A stretch of DNA of 64,000 nt from Sulfurospirillum cavolei (lineage in GTDB: Bacteria; Campylobacterota; Campylobacteria; Campylobacterales; Sulfurospirillaceae): NCBI RefSeq assembly GCF_000813325.1, contig NZ_BBQE01000006.1; one strand, written 5' to 3'. Below are positions 52,406-61,270 of this stretch, piece by piece. The notes beneath the pieces were generated by a model that was not told the DNA's origin, did not search any database, and saw only the letters and a program-made list of their open reading frames with translations. A program made the translations under genes and the position numbers. Position 1 is the first letter of the stretch. Every line of letters starts with the position of its first letter.

Positions 52406-54199
52406 TCAGTCGATTTTAAGAATGGTCAAAAACGCTTCTTGCGGGAGTTGGACTTTCCCGATCGATTTCATACGCTTTTTACCCTCTTTTTGTTTTTCCA
52501 ATAACTTTCGTTTACGGGTAATATCGCCGCCGTAACATTTCGCCGTGACGTTTTTTCCCATGGATTTGACGGTCTCTCTCGCGATGACTTTGTTACCGAT
52601 ACTCGCTTGAATCGCCACTTCGAAAAGTTGTCGGGGAACGATCTCTTTCATCGCTTTGACAAAGTCGCGTCCTCTGCTTTGAGCGCTGATGCGAGGTACG
52701 ATAATCGAAAGGGCATCCACGACTTCGCCCGCCACTAAGACGTCGAGTTTGACCAGATCGCCCGCTTGATAGCCGATCGGCTCGTAATCAAAACTCGCGT
52801 ATCCTTTACTGACCGACTTGAGCTTGTCGTAAAAATCCATCACGATTTCATTGAGCGGAATCTCATACTCCAAAAGCACACGCTCGGGACTCAAATAGTC
52901 CATCTTTTTTTGAAGCCCGCGTTTGTTGTTCATTAAAATAATGATATTACCTAAAAATTCACTCGGCGTTAAGACGGTTGCTTTGACATAAGGCTCTTGA
53001 ATCTCTTCGATCTCGTTAACCGGCGGTAATTCGCTGGGATTTTGAATATCCAAACTCGTACCTTTGGTCGTAACGACTTTATAGGTAACGGTCGGTGCGG
53101 TGGCGATCAAATCAAGATCAAACTCCCGCTCCAAACGCTCTTTGATGACTTCCATATGCAAAAGTCCCAAAAAGCCGACGCGAAAGCCAAAGCCAAGGGC
53201 GGCAGAGGTTTCAGGCTCGTATGAGATGCTTGAGTCATTGAGTTTGAGCTTATCTAGCGCGTCTCTGAGTTCTTCAAATTTGTCGGTTTCAATCGGATAA
53301 AGTCCGGCAAAAACGAACTGTTTGACTTGTTTAAAGCCGCCGACCGCTTCGGCGGTTTTGCGTTTGGCATCGGTAATCGTATCGCCGACTTGGACGTCGC
53401 CGACGTTTTTCAGACCCAAAACGACGATGCCTACTTCGCCCGTTTTAATTTCGTTTGTTTTTTGCATCGCCAAAGGGTGCGGATACATCAGGTTCAACAC
53501 TTCGTGTTTTTTACCCGTTCCCATGACGTAGACTTCCTGCCCCTTGACGATCGTCCCGTCGTAAACGCGTACCAAAGCCAAAGCTCCCAAATAGTTGTCA
53601 AACCAGCTATCGTAGATCAACGCTTTGGTCGGTGCATTTTCATCGCCCGTGGGGGCTGGGATTTTATCCACCAAGGTATCAAGCAGTTCTCTAATGCCGA
53701 TACCGCTTTTTGCACTGACGCTTAACGCCTCGGAGCAATCCAGTCCGATGGTATGTTCGATTTCGTCTTTCACGCGCTCAGGATCTGCCGCGGGAAGGTC
53801 GATTTTGTTAAGAACGGGGATAATTTCTAAGTTATTTTCCAAGGCGATGTACACATTGGCAATCGTTTGTGCTTCAACGCCCTGAGAGGCATCGACCACC
53901 AAAAGAGCACCGTCGCTCGATGCCAAAGAGCGGCTGACTTCATACGAAAAATCCACGTGACCCGGAGTGTCGATCAGATTCAAAATATAGGGCTGGCCGT
54001 CTTTGACGTAGGTCAAACGCACGCTTTGCGCTTTAATAGTAATACCGCGCTCTTTTTCGATATCCATCGTGTCCATCATTTGCGTCGTCATTTCGCGTTC
54101 GCTGACCGCACCGCACTCTTGAATCAGACGATCGGCTAAGGTACTCTTACCGTGATCGATATGGGCAATGATTGAAAAGTTTCGAATACGACTCTGCAT
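52406..54199 (-). CDS. lepA: Elongation factor 4 (LepA)
   Basis: 597 aa ribosome-associated GTPase. G1 AHIDHGKST, G2 region RGITIKAQS, G3 DTPGHVDF, G4 NKIDL, G5 SAKSG; LepA-specific C-terminal part from ERVLLEYEIPLNEIVMDFYD and VLAGEVVDALSIIV to GGDITRKRKLLEKQKEGKKRMK. Complete. It overlaps prs by one base (TAATG) and is followed after 12 nt by comF. Confidence 0.97.
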   Translation of the reverse strand: MQSRIRNFSIIAHIDHGKSTLADRLIQECGAVSEREMTTQMMDTMDIEKERGITIKAQSVRLTYVKDGQPYILNLIDTPGHVDFSYEVSRSLASSDGALLVVDASQGVEAQTIANVYIALENNLEIIPVLNKIDLPAADPERVKDEIEHTIGLDCSEALSVSAKSGIGIRELLDTLVDKIPAPTGDENAPTKALIYDSWFDNYLGALALVRVYDGTIVKGQEVYVMGTGKKHEVLNLMYPHPLAMQKTNEIKTGEVGIVVLGLKNVGDVQVGDTITDAKRKTAEAVGGFKQVKQFVFAGLYPIETDKFEELRDALDKLKLNDSSISYEPETSAALGFGFRVGFLGLLHMEVIKERLEREFDLDLIATAPTVTYKVVTTKGTSLDIQNPSELPPVNEIEEIQEPYVKATVLTPSEFLGNIIILMNNKRGLQKKMDYLSPERVLLEYEIPLNEIVMDFYDKLKSVSKGYASFDYEPIGYQAGDLVKLDVLVAGEVVDALSIIVPRISAQSRGRDFVKAMKEIVPRQLFEVAIQASIGNKVIARETVKSMGKNVTAKCYGGDITRKRKLLEKQKEGKKRMKSIGKVQLPQEAFLTILKID

Positions 54200-55128
54200 T
54201 AAATAAACAATCCGTTAACGCTTTCGTTATGGTACACACGACGAATTACTTCGGCAAATACCGGAGCAACGCTTAGCACTTTAATTTTTTCGCTCGCTTC
54301 TTTGAGAGGAATCGTATCGGTAACGATAAGTTCGTCCAACTCGCCTTTAGCTATTCGCTCATACGCAGGGCCGCTCAAAACCGCATGCGTACAACATGCC
54401 ATCACGCTGGTTGCGCCTCTTTTTTTGAGCACTTCCGCCGCTTTGACGATCGTTCCCGCCGTATCAATCATATCGTCGACTAAAATGACGTCTTTACCGT
54501 TCACGTCGCCGATAATATTCATCACTTCCGATTCGTTAGCGCGTTCTCGGCGTTTATCGACAATGACCATATCGACGCCTAAGAGTTTTGCAAAACTACG
54601 CGCTCGCGCAACGCCGCCGATGTCGGGACTTGCGATAATAGGGCTTTTAAGGTTTTTAGCTTTAACGTAGTCGTTGAAGACAATAGAGCCGTAAAGGTTA
54701 TCGACGGGAATATCGAAGAAACCTTGGATTTGTCCGGCATGAAGATCGATCGTGACAACGCGGTCGATTCCCGCCGTTTGCATCATGTTGGCAACGAGTT
54801 TTGCCGTGATCGGAACGCGAGGTGCAGCTTTTCTGTCTTGTCTGGCATAACCGAAATAGGGAACGACTGCCGTAATACTGTTCGCGGAACTGCGTCGTAA
54901 CGCATCCGTCAAAATCAATAACTCCATTAAATTCACATTGGCCGGAGCACATGTAGGTTGAATGATAAAAACATCTTTCCCGCGAACGCTTTCGCTGATC
55001 TGTACGCTAATCTCACCGTCACTAAAACGTTTGATTTCAGCCGCCGACAAAGGGAGAGAAAGGTGTTTGGCAACGCGTTTAGCGAACTCGGGATTCGCCG
55101 TTCCGGCAAAGACTTTGTAGCCTCTCAT
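54199..55128 (-). CDS. prs: Ribose-phosphate pyrophosphokinase
   Basis: 309 aa; makes PRPP from ribose-5-P and ATP for nucleotides, His, Trp and NAD. Conserved FSDGEISVQI, the flexible loop PYFGYARQDRK, the PRPP loop ILVDDMIDTAGTI, and C-terminal VLSVAPVFAEVIRRVYHNESVNGLF. First gene in a prs-lepA-comF unit. Confidence 0.97.
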   Translation of the reverse strand: MRGYKVFAGTANPEFAKRVAKHLSLPLSAAEIKRFSDGEISVQISESVRGKDVFIIQPTCAPANVNLMELLILTDALRRSSANSITAVVPYFGYARQDRKAAPRVPITAKLVANMMQTAGIDRVVTIDLHAGQIQGFFDIPVDNLYGSIVFNDYVKAKNLKSPIIASPDIGGVARARSFAKLLGVDMVIVDKRRERANESEVMNIIGDVNGKDVILVDDMIDTAGTIVKAAEVLKKRGATSVMACCTHAVLSGPAYERIAKGELDELIVTDTIPLKEASEKIKVLSVAPVFAEVIRRVYHNESVNGLFI

Positions 55129-55296
55129 AGTTGTGTATCCTTTAGCATCAAAAAAGTGTTTTATTCTATCTCAAAGGGACTTAAGAAAGCGTTAAGATTA
55201 AATTTTGCCGCATTAACATTTGCTTAACACTTTCATGCCATACTTTCAAAAGAGTTGTTGTAAAACTTTCTCTAATTATCCTAATCGGAGTCTTTT

Positions 55297-56124
55297 ATGA
55301 TTCGTTTACGCCGTTTAATCTCTTTTTGCATCGCTTTTTCGTTTCTAGCCATGAGCTATACGGGAATTTTACTTTTTATCGCACCCAAAGGCCGTGTCGC
55401 TTACTGGACGGATTGGCATCTTTTAGGCTTGGATAAAACGCAATACACGAACTTACATGTAAGCTTTATGATTCTTTTTTTAATAGGCTCGATCGTGCAT
55501 ATATACCTGAACGTGCCGGCGTTACTGAGTTACCTTAAAACGAAAGCATCGACGTTTTCGTTTTTCAATAAAGAGTTGTTACTGGCATTGGCGTTCAATC
55601 TTTTCTTTTGGGTCGGAACACTCTATTTTTGGCAACCTTTCGATGCCTTTTTGGACTTTTCCGATCAGCTTAAGAACTCTTGGGAGCAAAAAGCGGATTC
55701 AAAAGCACCTTACGGTCATGCCGAACTTTCAAGCTTAGAAGAGTTTGCGATGCGTACTAGCACACCGCTTGCTCAGCTGGTGCAAACCTTAACCGACGCA
55801 CAGCTTAAAGCCGTCGATCCTTCCAAAAGTATTATCGATATTGCTCAATCAAACGGCTACTCGCCCGCACAAATGTTCGGCTTGATGGCAAAACAAAAAT
55901 CCGCTTCGATGTCATTACAAGAAGGCGGAGGATACGGTCGTTTAAGCCTTGAAGAAGCTTCCAAACGCCAAGGATTTTCGCTACCGCGTGCTCTTGTTTT
56001 TCTTCGCGAAAAAGGATTTGACGCACGTGAGACATCGACGCTCAAAGAGATTTCGGACGCGCTCAATACAAAACCTATGATGCTCTTAGAGCAGCTTAAA
56101 ACGCTAGAAAAGGATTCCCAATGA
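55297..56124 (+). CDS. DUF4405-domain membrane protein
   Basis: 275 aa. Three or four membrane segments (LISFCIAFSFLAMSYTGILLFI, LHVSFMILFLIGSIVHIYL, LLLALAFNLFFWVGTLYFW) with His residues at HLLG, LHVS and VHIYL that could carry heme b, as in DUF4405 / cytochrome b561-like proteins. A soluble C-terminal half has repeats of helical pairs (MRTSTPLAQLVQTL, YSPAQMFGLMAK, FSLPRALVFLREKG, NTKPMMLLEQLKTLE). It overlaps the EF-hand gene by 4 nt, which points to a shared function. Contains a full CTTACATGTAAG read as Leu-His-Val-Ser. Confidence 0.75.
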   Translation: MIRLRRLISFCIAFSFLAMSYTGILLFIAPKGRVAYWTDWHLLGLDKTQYTNLHVSFMILFLIGSIVHIYLNVPALLSYLKTKASTFSFFNKELLLALAFNLFFWVGTLYFWQPFDAFLDFSDQLKNSWEQKADSKAPYGHAELSSLEEFAMRTSTPLAQLVQTLTDAQLKAVDPSKSIIDIAQSNGYSPAQMFGLMAKQKSASMSLQEGGGYGRLSLEEASKRQGFSLPRALVFLREKGFDARETSTLKEISDALNTKPMMLLEQLKTLEKDSQ

Positions 56125-56417
56125 AACGTTTTTTATGGCTATGCGCCTTTGCCTCTTTACTCTTAGCCGCCGATACGACGCGAGGTCCGATGAGTTTTGA
56201 CGATTTCGATACCAACAAAGACGGAACACTCAATCAAGAAGAATTTGATGCGGCAAAAGCGCAACGTATGAGTGCAAGAGCCCAAGCGGGCGGAGGGATG
56301 AAAAATGCGGCGGATGCTCCCGATTTTGCTTATTTTGATATCAATCACGACGGAAAAGTAACCAAAGACGAGTTCCGTCAAAAGCAGTTGGAACGGCTTA
56401 AAAACAGACGTAATTAA
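56121..56417 (+). CDS. Exported EF-hand protein
   Basis: 98 aa with signal peptide MKRFLWLCAFASLLLA-ADT and two EF-hand loops, DTNKDGTLNQEEF and DINHDGKVTKDEF, both with all ligand positions. Probably a periplasmic calcium-binding protein (calmodulin-like, EF-hand_5). Coupled to the DUF4405-type membrane protein; the pair may sense or buffer calcium, an inference. Ends just before a terminator. Confidence 0.85.
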   Translation: MKRFLWLCAFASLLLAADTTRGPMSFDDFDTNKDGTLNQEEFDAAKAQRMSARAQAGGGMKNAADAPDFAYFDINHDGKVTKDEFRQKQLERLKNRRN

Positions 56418-56419
56418 CG

Positions 56420-56443
56420 CAAGAGGCGTCTTTACGCCTCTTG
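56420..56443 (+). terminator. Terminator after the EF-hand gene
   Basis: CAAGAGGCG and CGCCTCTTG pair over 9 bp with a 6-nt loop, followed by GTTT. Located 2 bases after the stop and 1 base before the convergent transporter gene. Confidence 0.75.
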
Positions 56444-56444
56444 T

Positions 56445-56807
56445 TTACCCTCGACTGGAAATAAAAATTCCCAGCACAATCAACGCAAGCCCCAAAATTT
56501 TATACAGCGTAACGCTTTCGCTAAAGAGAAAAACCGATGAGACAAACACCACGACAAAGGTGAGTCCCATAAACGGATAGGCGTAGCTCAGCTCAAACTT
56601 AGTCATCGCCGCCATCCAGCACAAAGAGGCGACAAACGCTGAGATAAAGCCACTTAAAATAAACGGATCTAAAAAAAGTTTCAATAAAAAAATCAACTTT
56701 TCAGCAGACGCATCGGGCAAATGACCGTGAAAAGGAATGCGCCATTTGATAACAAGCTGTCCATAAACGGTAAAAAAAATTGTACCAAAAATGTATAAAT
56801 GTGCCAT
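56445..56807 (-). CDS. Small EamA/SMR-like membrane protein
   Basis: 120 aa with four hydrophobic segments (IFGTIFFTVYGQLVIKW, FILSGFISAFVASLCWMAAM, AYPFMGLTFVVVFVSSVFLF, KILGLALIVLGIFISS), half the size of EamA proteins. MTKFELSYAYPFMGL resembles undecaprenyl-phosphate-aminoarabinose flippase subunits (ArnE/ArnF). Placement downstream of wecE in a glycan cluster makes a lipid-linked sugar flippase subunit plausible. ATG 56807 overlaps the wecE stop (TAATG). Confidence 0.72.
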   Translation of the reverse strand: MAHLYIFGTIFFTVYGQLVIKWRIPFHGHLPDASAEKLIFLLKLFLDPFILSGFISAFVASLCWMAAMTKFELSYAYPFMGLTFVVVFVSSVFLFSESVTLYKILGLALIVLGIFISSRG

Positions 56808-57940
56808 TAACATGCACTCCATTTTTTCAAGACATCACACACTGTTTCGATCTCTTCGTTAGTAATGCCATAATAAAGAGGCAAACGAACCAGCCTTTCA
56901 CTCTCTTTGGTCGTGTAAAGATCTTCACCAAACATACGACCGTATTTAACACCAGCAGGTGCGCTATGAAGAGGAATATAGTGAAAAACAGCACCGATAT
57001 TGTGCGCTTTAAACTGCTCGAGTAAAATCGTACGCGTTTCCAAATCTTTCACTTTAAAGTAGAACATATGCGCGTTATGCACACATCCTTCAGGAATAAA
57101 CGGAAGCTCGATTAGCCCTTTTTTTGCCAAAGGTTCTAGCATTGTGTAATACGCTTTCCACGCATTCAAACGATGGTTTTGAATCACATTCACCTCTTCT
57201 AAATTCCCCCAAAGGTACGCGGCTTGAAGTTCACTGGGGAGGTAACTGCTGCCGATATCCATCCAGCCGTATTTATCGACCATACCTCTGAAAAATTGGC
57301 TACGGTTCGTTCCTTTTTCACGAATAATCTCCGCACGGTGGGAAAAACGCTCATCGTTGATGAGTAAAAGTCCACCCTCGCCGCCGCTGGTGACATTTTT
57401 CGTTTCATGAAAACTAAAGGCACCCAAATGTCCGATGGTTCCTAATGGCTTTCCTTTGTAGGTGGCTTCAAACCCTTGTGCCGCATCTTCTACGACAAAA
57501 AGATTGTGACGCTTTGCAATATCCATGATGACATCCATATTGCATCCTACCCCTGCGTAATGCACGGGCACGATCACTTTGGTTTTCGGTGTAATCGCCG
57601 CTTCAATTAAACGCTCATCGATGTTCATCGTCTCAGGTCTGACATCGACAAACACGATCTTAGCACCACGCAAGGCAAACGCATCAGCCGTGCTCACAAA
57701 CGTATAACTAGGCATGATGACTTCATCGCCCTCTTTGATCTCCAAAAGCAACGCCGCCATCTCAAGTGCATGCGTACATGAAGGGGTCAACAACGTTTTA
57801 GGACAACCATAGCGTTTTTCAAACCACTCTTGGGAGCGTTTACCAAAGGCACCATCGCCCGAAATTTTAAGACTATTCATCGCCTCTAACACATATTTGT
57901 CTTCGTTTCCTGTTCGTGGAGGTTTATTAAAATGGATCAT
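56807..57940 (-). CDS. wecE: DegT/DnrJ/EryC1 aminotransferase, WecE-like (dTDP-4-amino-4,6-dideoxygalactose transaminase)
   Basis: 377 aa PLP enzyme that would aminate dTDP-4-keto-6-deoxyglucose. PLP-related segments: PSCTHALEMAALLL, PSYTFVSTADAFALRGA, VEDAAQGFEATY and the Lys in FHETKNVTSGGEGG. Opening IHFNKPPRTGNEDKYVLEAM is typical of WecE/RffA. Coupled both sides (TAATG at its end, one-base overlap with the WbqC gene at its start). Part of a surface-glycan operon. Confidence 0.88.
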   Translation of the reverse strand: MIHFNKPPRTGNEDKYVLEAMNSLKISGDGAFGKRSQEWFEKRYGCPKTLLTPSCTHALEMAALLLEIKEGDEVIMPSYTFVSTADAFALRGAKIVFVDVRPETMNIDERLIEAAITPKTKVIVPVHYAGVGCNMDVIMDIAKRHNLFVVEDAAQGFEATYKGKPLGTIGHLGAFSFHETKNVTSGGEGGLLLINDERFSHRAEIIREKGTNRSQFFRGMVDKYGWMDIGSSYLPSELQAAYLWGNLEEVNVIQNHRLNAWKAYYTMLEPLAKKGLIELPFIPEGCVHNAHMFYFKVKDLETRTILLEQFKAHNIGAVFHYIPLHSAPAGVKYGRMFGEDLYTTKESERLVRLPLYYGITNEEIETVCDVLKKWSAC

Positions 57941-58629
57941 TATTTTGTGCTCTTTAAAAAATTTTTGGCGTTTTCGCCTTCATTGAAAATGAGATCGATT
58001 ACGCTCACACCATGTTCAAACGGTGGAAACAGTTGGTGGTACTCAGCGTACCCACTGTAATCCATCCATTCAACCGCTATTCCTGCTTCCACAAAAATGG
58101 ACTCATCCAAATAATCTTTTGCCGCAGGACCGCTTAGATACGTTGTGGCACCTAAATCTTGATTAAGCGCTAAAAGTCGCTCACTTTTACCTTCTGCTAG
58201 CACAAACTCTCTGGAATCACGAATGATCGTTTTGATCTCTAACATCGCACAGATCGCATCGATAAAATGACGGTTGATCTCGCTGATGGTCTGCATCGTT
58301 GCACTCATATAGAGTGCTTCAAACTGCTCTTTGTACGCTTTAAAATGAGGTGCTTTGGCATAACTTTGCGCAATGCTTCGCCAGTGGTTCACATTCCATT
58401 TTGGATCAATAATTTTCGTCTCATTGATCTTTTGATGCAAACTCTCCTGACGCACGGGAATGCTAAGCCATTGAAGCCCGTTTTGCGTCTTGATTTTATT
58501 GCGGTTGCGCCAGTCGTTTTTGGTGTATTGCATATCATCGTAAAGCACGAACTCATCGACACTTCCAATGATGTCAAAATACCCTTTCCACGGAATGTAA
58601 TTCGACTGTAAAATAGCGATTTTTTTCAT
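57940..58629 (-). CDS. WbqC-like family protein
   Basis: 229 aa. Begins KKIAILQSNYIPWKGYFDII and continues YDDMQYTKNDWRNRNKIKT, the family signature; ends HGVSVIDLIFNEG. WbqC-like proteins occur in O-antigen and capsule loci and are thought to modify or transfer in sugar biosynthesis; mechanism unproven. One-base overlap with wecE and 4-nt overlap with the GT2 gene. Confidence 0.87.
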   Translation of the reverse strand: MKKIAILQSNYIPWKGYFDIIGSVDEFVLYDDMQYTKNDWRNRNKIKTQNGLQWLSIPVRQESLHQKINETKIIDPKWNVNHWRSIAQSYAKAPHFKAYKEQFEALYMSATMQTISEINRHFIDAICAMLEIKTIIRDSREFVLAEGKSERLLALNQDLGATTYLSGPAAKDYLDESIFVEAGIAVEWMDYSGYAEYHQLFPPFEHGVSVIDLIFNEGENAKNFLKSTK

Positions 58630-59555
58630 AAATTGATCGTTTCTTGAATAATATAAAGCGGTCGTCGTTTGACCTCGTCAAAAATCTTGCCGATGTAAAG
58701 CCCCGTAATGCCGATAATGGCAAACAAAAGTCCAAACATAAAAAACATCGACACCATCAAACTCGTCCAACCCTCAGCCGGTGTGTGGTAGAAGAAGTAG
58801 CGAATAACCAACCATCCTGCATAAAGTAAACTGGCAAAAGCAATCAAAAATCCCAGTTGAATCGAAAGCCTTAACGGTTTATTAGAATGCGAAATAATCG
58901 AATCGATCGCAAGATGAATCAATTTTTTAAGGTTATACGACGATTTTCCGTAAGCACGTGCCGCATGATCGATGTCGATCTCGGTTTTTTTAAACCCGAC
59001 CATTTGGGCAAAAAGCAAAAAGTCGCGACTGTGTTCACGGTAGCGATTGATCGTTTCCACCACTTTTCTCGCATAAATACCGAAATTAGCGATGCTGTTA
59101 TCGTGCTTCGTATCGGTGAAATACTCTAACATGCGGTTAAATGCGTATGAGCCGAAACGCTTAAACCAGCCGTCTTTACGCTCCGTGCGTTTGGCAAAAA
59201 CAATATCGTACCCTTCGACGACTTTGTTGTAAAGCTTGCTAATCTCTTCGGGGCGATCTTGTAAATCGCAATCCATCACGACGACCCATTCGCCTTTAGC
59301 ATGATCGAGTCCGGCGGTAATCGCGTAATGCTGCCCAAAATTGCGCGAGAGGTTAATGCCTTTAACGCGTTCGTCCCTAGCGCATAGCATCACGATACGC
59401 TCCCACGAACCTTGAGGACAGGCGTCGTTGACAAAGATAATTTCAAAATTTTCACTGATAGGACTTAAGGTCTTCACCAAGCGATCGTATAACTCGAACA
59501 AACACTCTTTACATCCGTAAATAGGGGAAACAACGCTGATTTTTACAGACTCCAC
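58626..59555 (-). CDS. Family 2 glycosyltransferase (dolichyl-phosphate mannosyltransferase-like)
   Basis: 309 aa. GT-A domain: VVSPIYGCKECLFELYDRL, IIFVNDACPQGSWE, INLSRNFGQHYAITAGLDHAKGEW, metal-binding MDCDLQDRPEEI. Two membrane helices at the C-terminus (LGFLIAFASLLYAGWLVI and MFFMFGLLFAIIGITGLYI) as in GtrB/ArnC-type enzymes that make polyprenyl-P-sugars. Start is GTG with AAAGG 6 nt upstream; an ACATGT overlaps the start region. Confidence 0.9.
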   Translation of the reverse strand: MESVKISVVSPIYGCKECLFELYDRLVKTLSPISENFEIIFVNDACPQGSWERIVMLCARDERVKGINLSRNFGQHYAITAGLDHAKGEWVVVMDCDLQDRPEEISKLYNKVVEGYDIVFAKRTERKDGWFKRFGSYAFNRMLEYFTDTKHDNSIANFGIYARKVVETINRYREHSRDFLLFAQMVGFKKTEIDIDHAARAYGKSSYNLKKLIHLAIDSIISHSNKPLRLSIQLGFLIAFASLLYAGWLVIRYFFYHTPAEGWTSLMVSMFFMFGLLFAIIGITGLYIGKIFDEVKRRPLYIIQETINL

Positions 59556-59576
59556 ATGTAACCTTTATAGCAGGGA

Positions 59577-61268
59577 TTAAGGAGCCGTCATTATACGCTT
59601 TTTCTTCCTAGCTTCCGCTTTAGTTCGCTTCACGTAAAGCGGATTTTTTTCGAAAACAAAAAAGGTATATTTGCCCAGCGTAAATTGTTCCAGCGGGTCT
59701 GGCATATTAAAATCGCGTATCGCTCGGTACATGTCGTCTATATCTTCAGGAATAACCATAAAAAAGACTTTACCGTCGGTCGTATCTTTTTGGTACCAAC
59801 GATCGCTTGAGAGCCATTTCACCAGTTTCATACCCTCTTTTTCGTCAAACTCTATCGGACGAATATCGACCTCGCCGTCGCTAAAAACGGTATAAATATG
59901 AGAATCCCAATACTCGGCGTAGCCAAAATGCAACCCTCTGCTTTTGAGTTCTTCCACCATCGCGATGCGCTCATCCACAATGCCGCGCCACTCTTTGGGC
60001 GAGACATACTGCCACGAAACGCCCAGAGCAATCGTAAGGCTGACGCTTAAAACCAGTTTCATAAAAAGCGAAAAAAAGCGCCACATAATAACGTTACAAA
60101 TGAGCACCATCATAATAAAAGGCGAAAGATACCGTATATTGTTGCGTGCCGCCCATGCGTGTTCATGCAATGCCGTCGTAGAGTAAAGCACCAAAAGCAA
60201 CGCAAAACCGACGTAAGAAAACAAAACGAAAAGTCGCTCGGTCGAGCTCATTTGGTAAAACGCTTTTTTGATGTGCAATGCCGGAATGACAAGCACAAAC
60301 GGGAAGAGAACAAATTTTGCCAAGGAGACGATGCCTTCAAGTGAAGAAGCCCGAATATTCGTTCCCCACTCCGAACCGATAAAATTCCACAAACCCAATA
60401 AAGCATGCGCGGCATGAACCGGCAAATCTTCCAATGGCACTAAAGGCGCGTTATTTGCGCCTCCCGCAAAATGCAAACTCTCCAAAAGCGTAAAATGGGT
60501 AATCGTCGCTCCCGTCATCACGGCACAGGCAAAGATAAAAATTGCGATGCGCTTGATCGAAAGCATACGCAACATCGCTCCTTGAAACGTGCGAAGACTG
60601 TCGCGTGCAAAATAGACTAAAAGGGCTAACGCACCGAAAAACGGCGTGATGTAATAGACGAAAAAGCGTATCGGATTGGCAAGAACCAACAGATACAGCA
60701 AGATCATAAAGGCAATAAACGCTTTAATTTGCGTCCGCTTACTAATGACATGTGGGCTCAATTTTCGGAAAATAAACATAAACGCGATCATAAAAATAAA
60801 ATACCACGTGTACGCCGCTTCACCGTAAAGTTCGCGTAAATACATCGGTGAATAGCCGATGCTGACGACCACTCCTCCCATCACGCTGGATGCTCGCGAG
60901 AGCATTAGCGAACGTAAAAAGAGGTAGATAAAAATAATCATAAAAACACTGACTTCAAAAACGGTAAACGCATGGGCAAAATAGCCGTTTTTACCCGCCA
61001 ATACCCACGGAATCACCAAAAGCTGCTTGTAGAAAACCCACAAATCGTTATTGACGTACCACCAATGACTCGGAAAAAAGCTCTCGGCCTGCACGATCTC
61101 TTCGGCCAAAATATTGGCGATCGCCGCGTCGGAATTGAAAAAAGCGCGATAGGTTTTAAAAATATAAAAGCTAATTTCGTAAAGCGTAAAACCCAAGAGC
61201 AACAATGCGCCCAAAAAGGGGAGGTTTTTTTTCAAAAGCGTTTTATAACAGAGTTTGTGTGGAGGCAT
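59577..61268 (-). CDS. Polytopic membrane protein, possible GT-C-type glycosyltransferase
   Basis: 563 aa, about ten or eleven hydrophobic segments and a soluble C-terminal part (residues ~430-560, RGLHFGYAEYWDSHIYTVFSDGEVDIRPIEF). An acidic pair after TM1 (FFNSDAAIANILAEEIVQAESFFPSHWWYVNND) is where GT-C enzymes have their catalytic Asp. No named family recognised. It lies upstream of the GT2 gene; GT-C enzymes use the polyprenyl-P-sugar such a GT2 makes, so a donor-acceptor pair is a reasonable inference. Confidence 0.7.
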   Translation of the reverse strand: MPPHKLCYKTLLKKNLPFLGALLLLGFTLYEISFYIFKTYRAFFNSDAAIANILAEEIVQAESFFPSHWWYVNNDLWVFYKQLLVIPWVLAGKNGYFAHAFTVFEVSVFMIIFIYLFLRSLMLSRASSVMGGVVVSIGYSPMYLRELYGEAAYTWYFIFMIAFMFIFRKLSPHVISKRTQIKAFIAFMILLYLLVLANPIRFFVYYITPFFGALALLVYFARDSLRTFQGAMLRMLSIKRIAIFIFACAVMTGATITHFTLLESLHFAGGANNAPLVPLEDLPVHAAHALLGLWNFIGSEWGTNIRASSLEGIVSLAKFVLFPFVLVIPALHIKKAFYQMSSTERLFVLFSYVGFALLLVLYSTTALHEHAWAARNNIRYLSPFIMMVLICNVIMWRFFSLFMKLVLSVSLTIALGVSWQYVSPKEWRGIVDERIAMVEELKSRGLHFGYAEYWDSHIYTVFSDGEVDIRPIEFDEKEGMKLVKWLSSDRWYQKDTTDGKVFFMVIPEDIDDMYRAIRDFNMPDPLEQFTLGKYTFFVFEKNPLYVKRTKAEARKKKRIMTAP

Positions 61269-61270
61269 GG

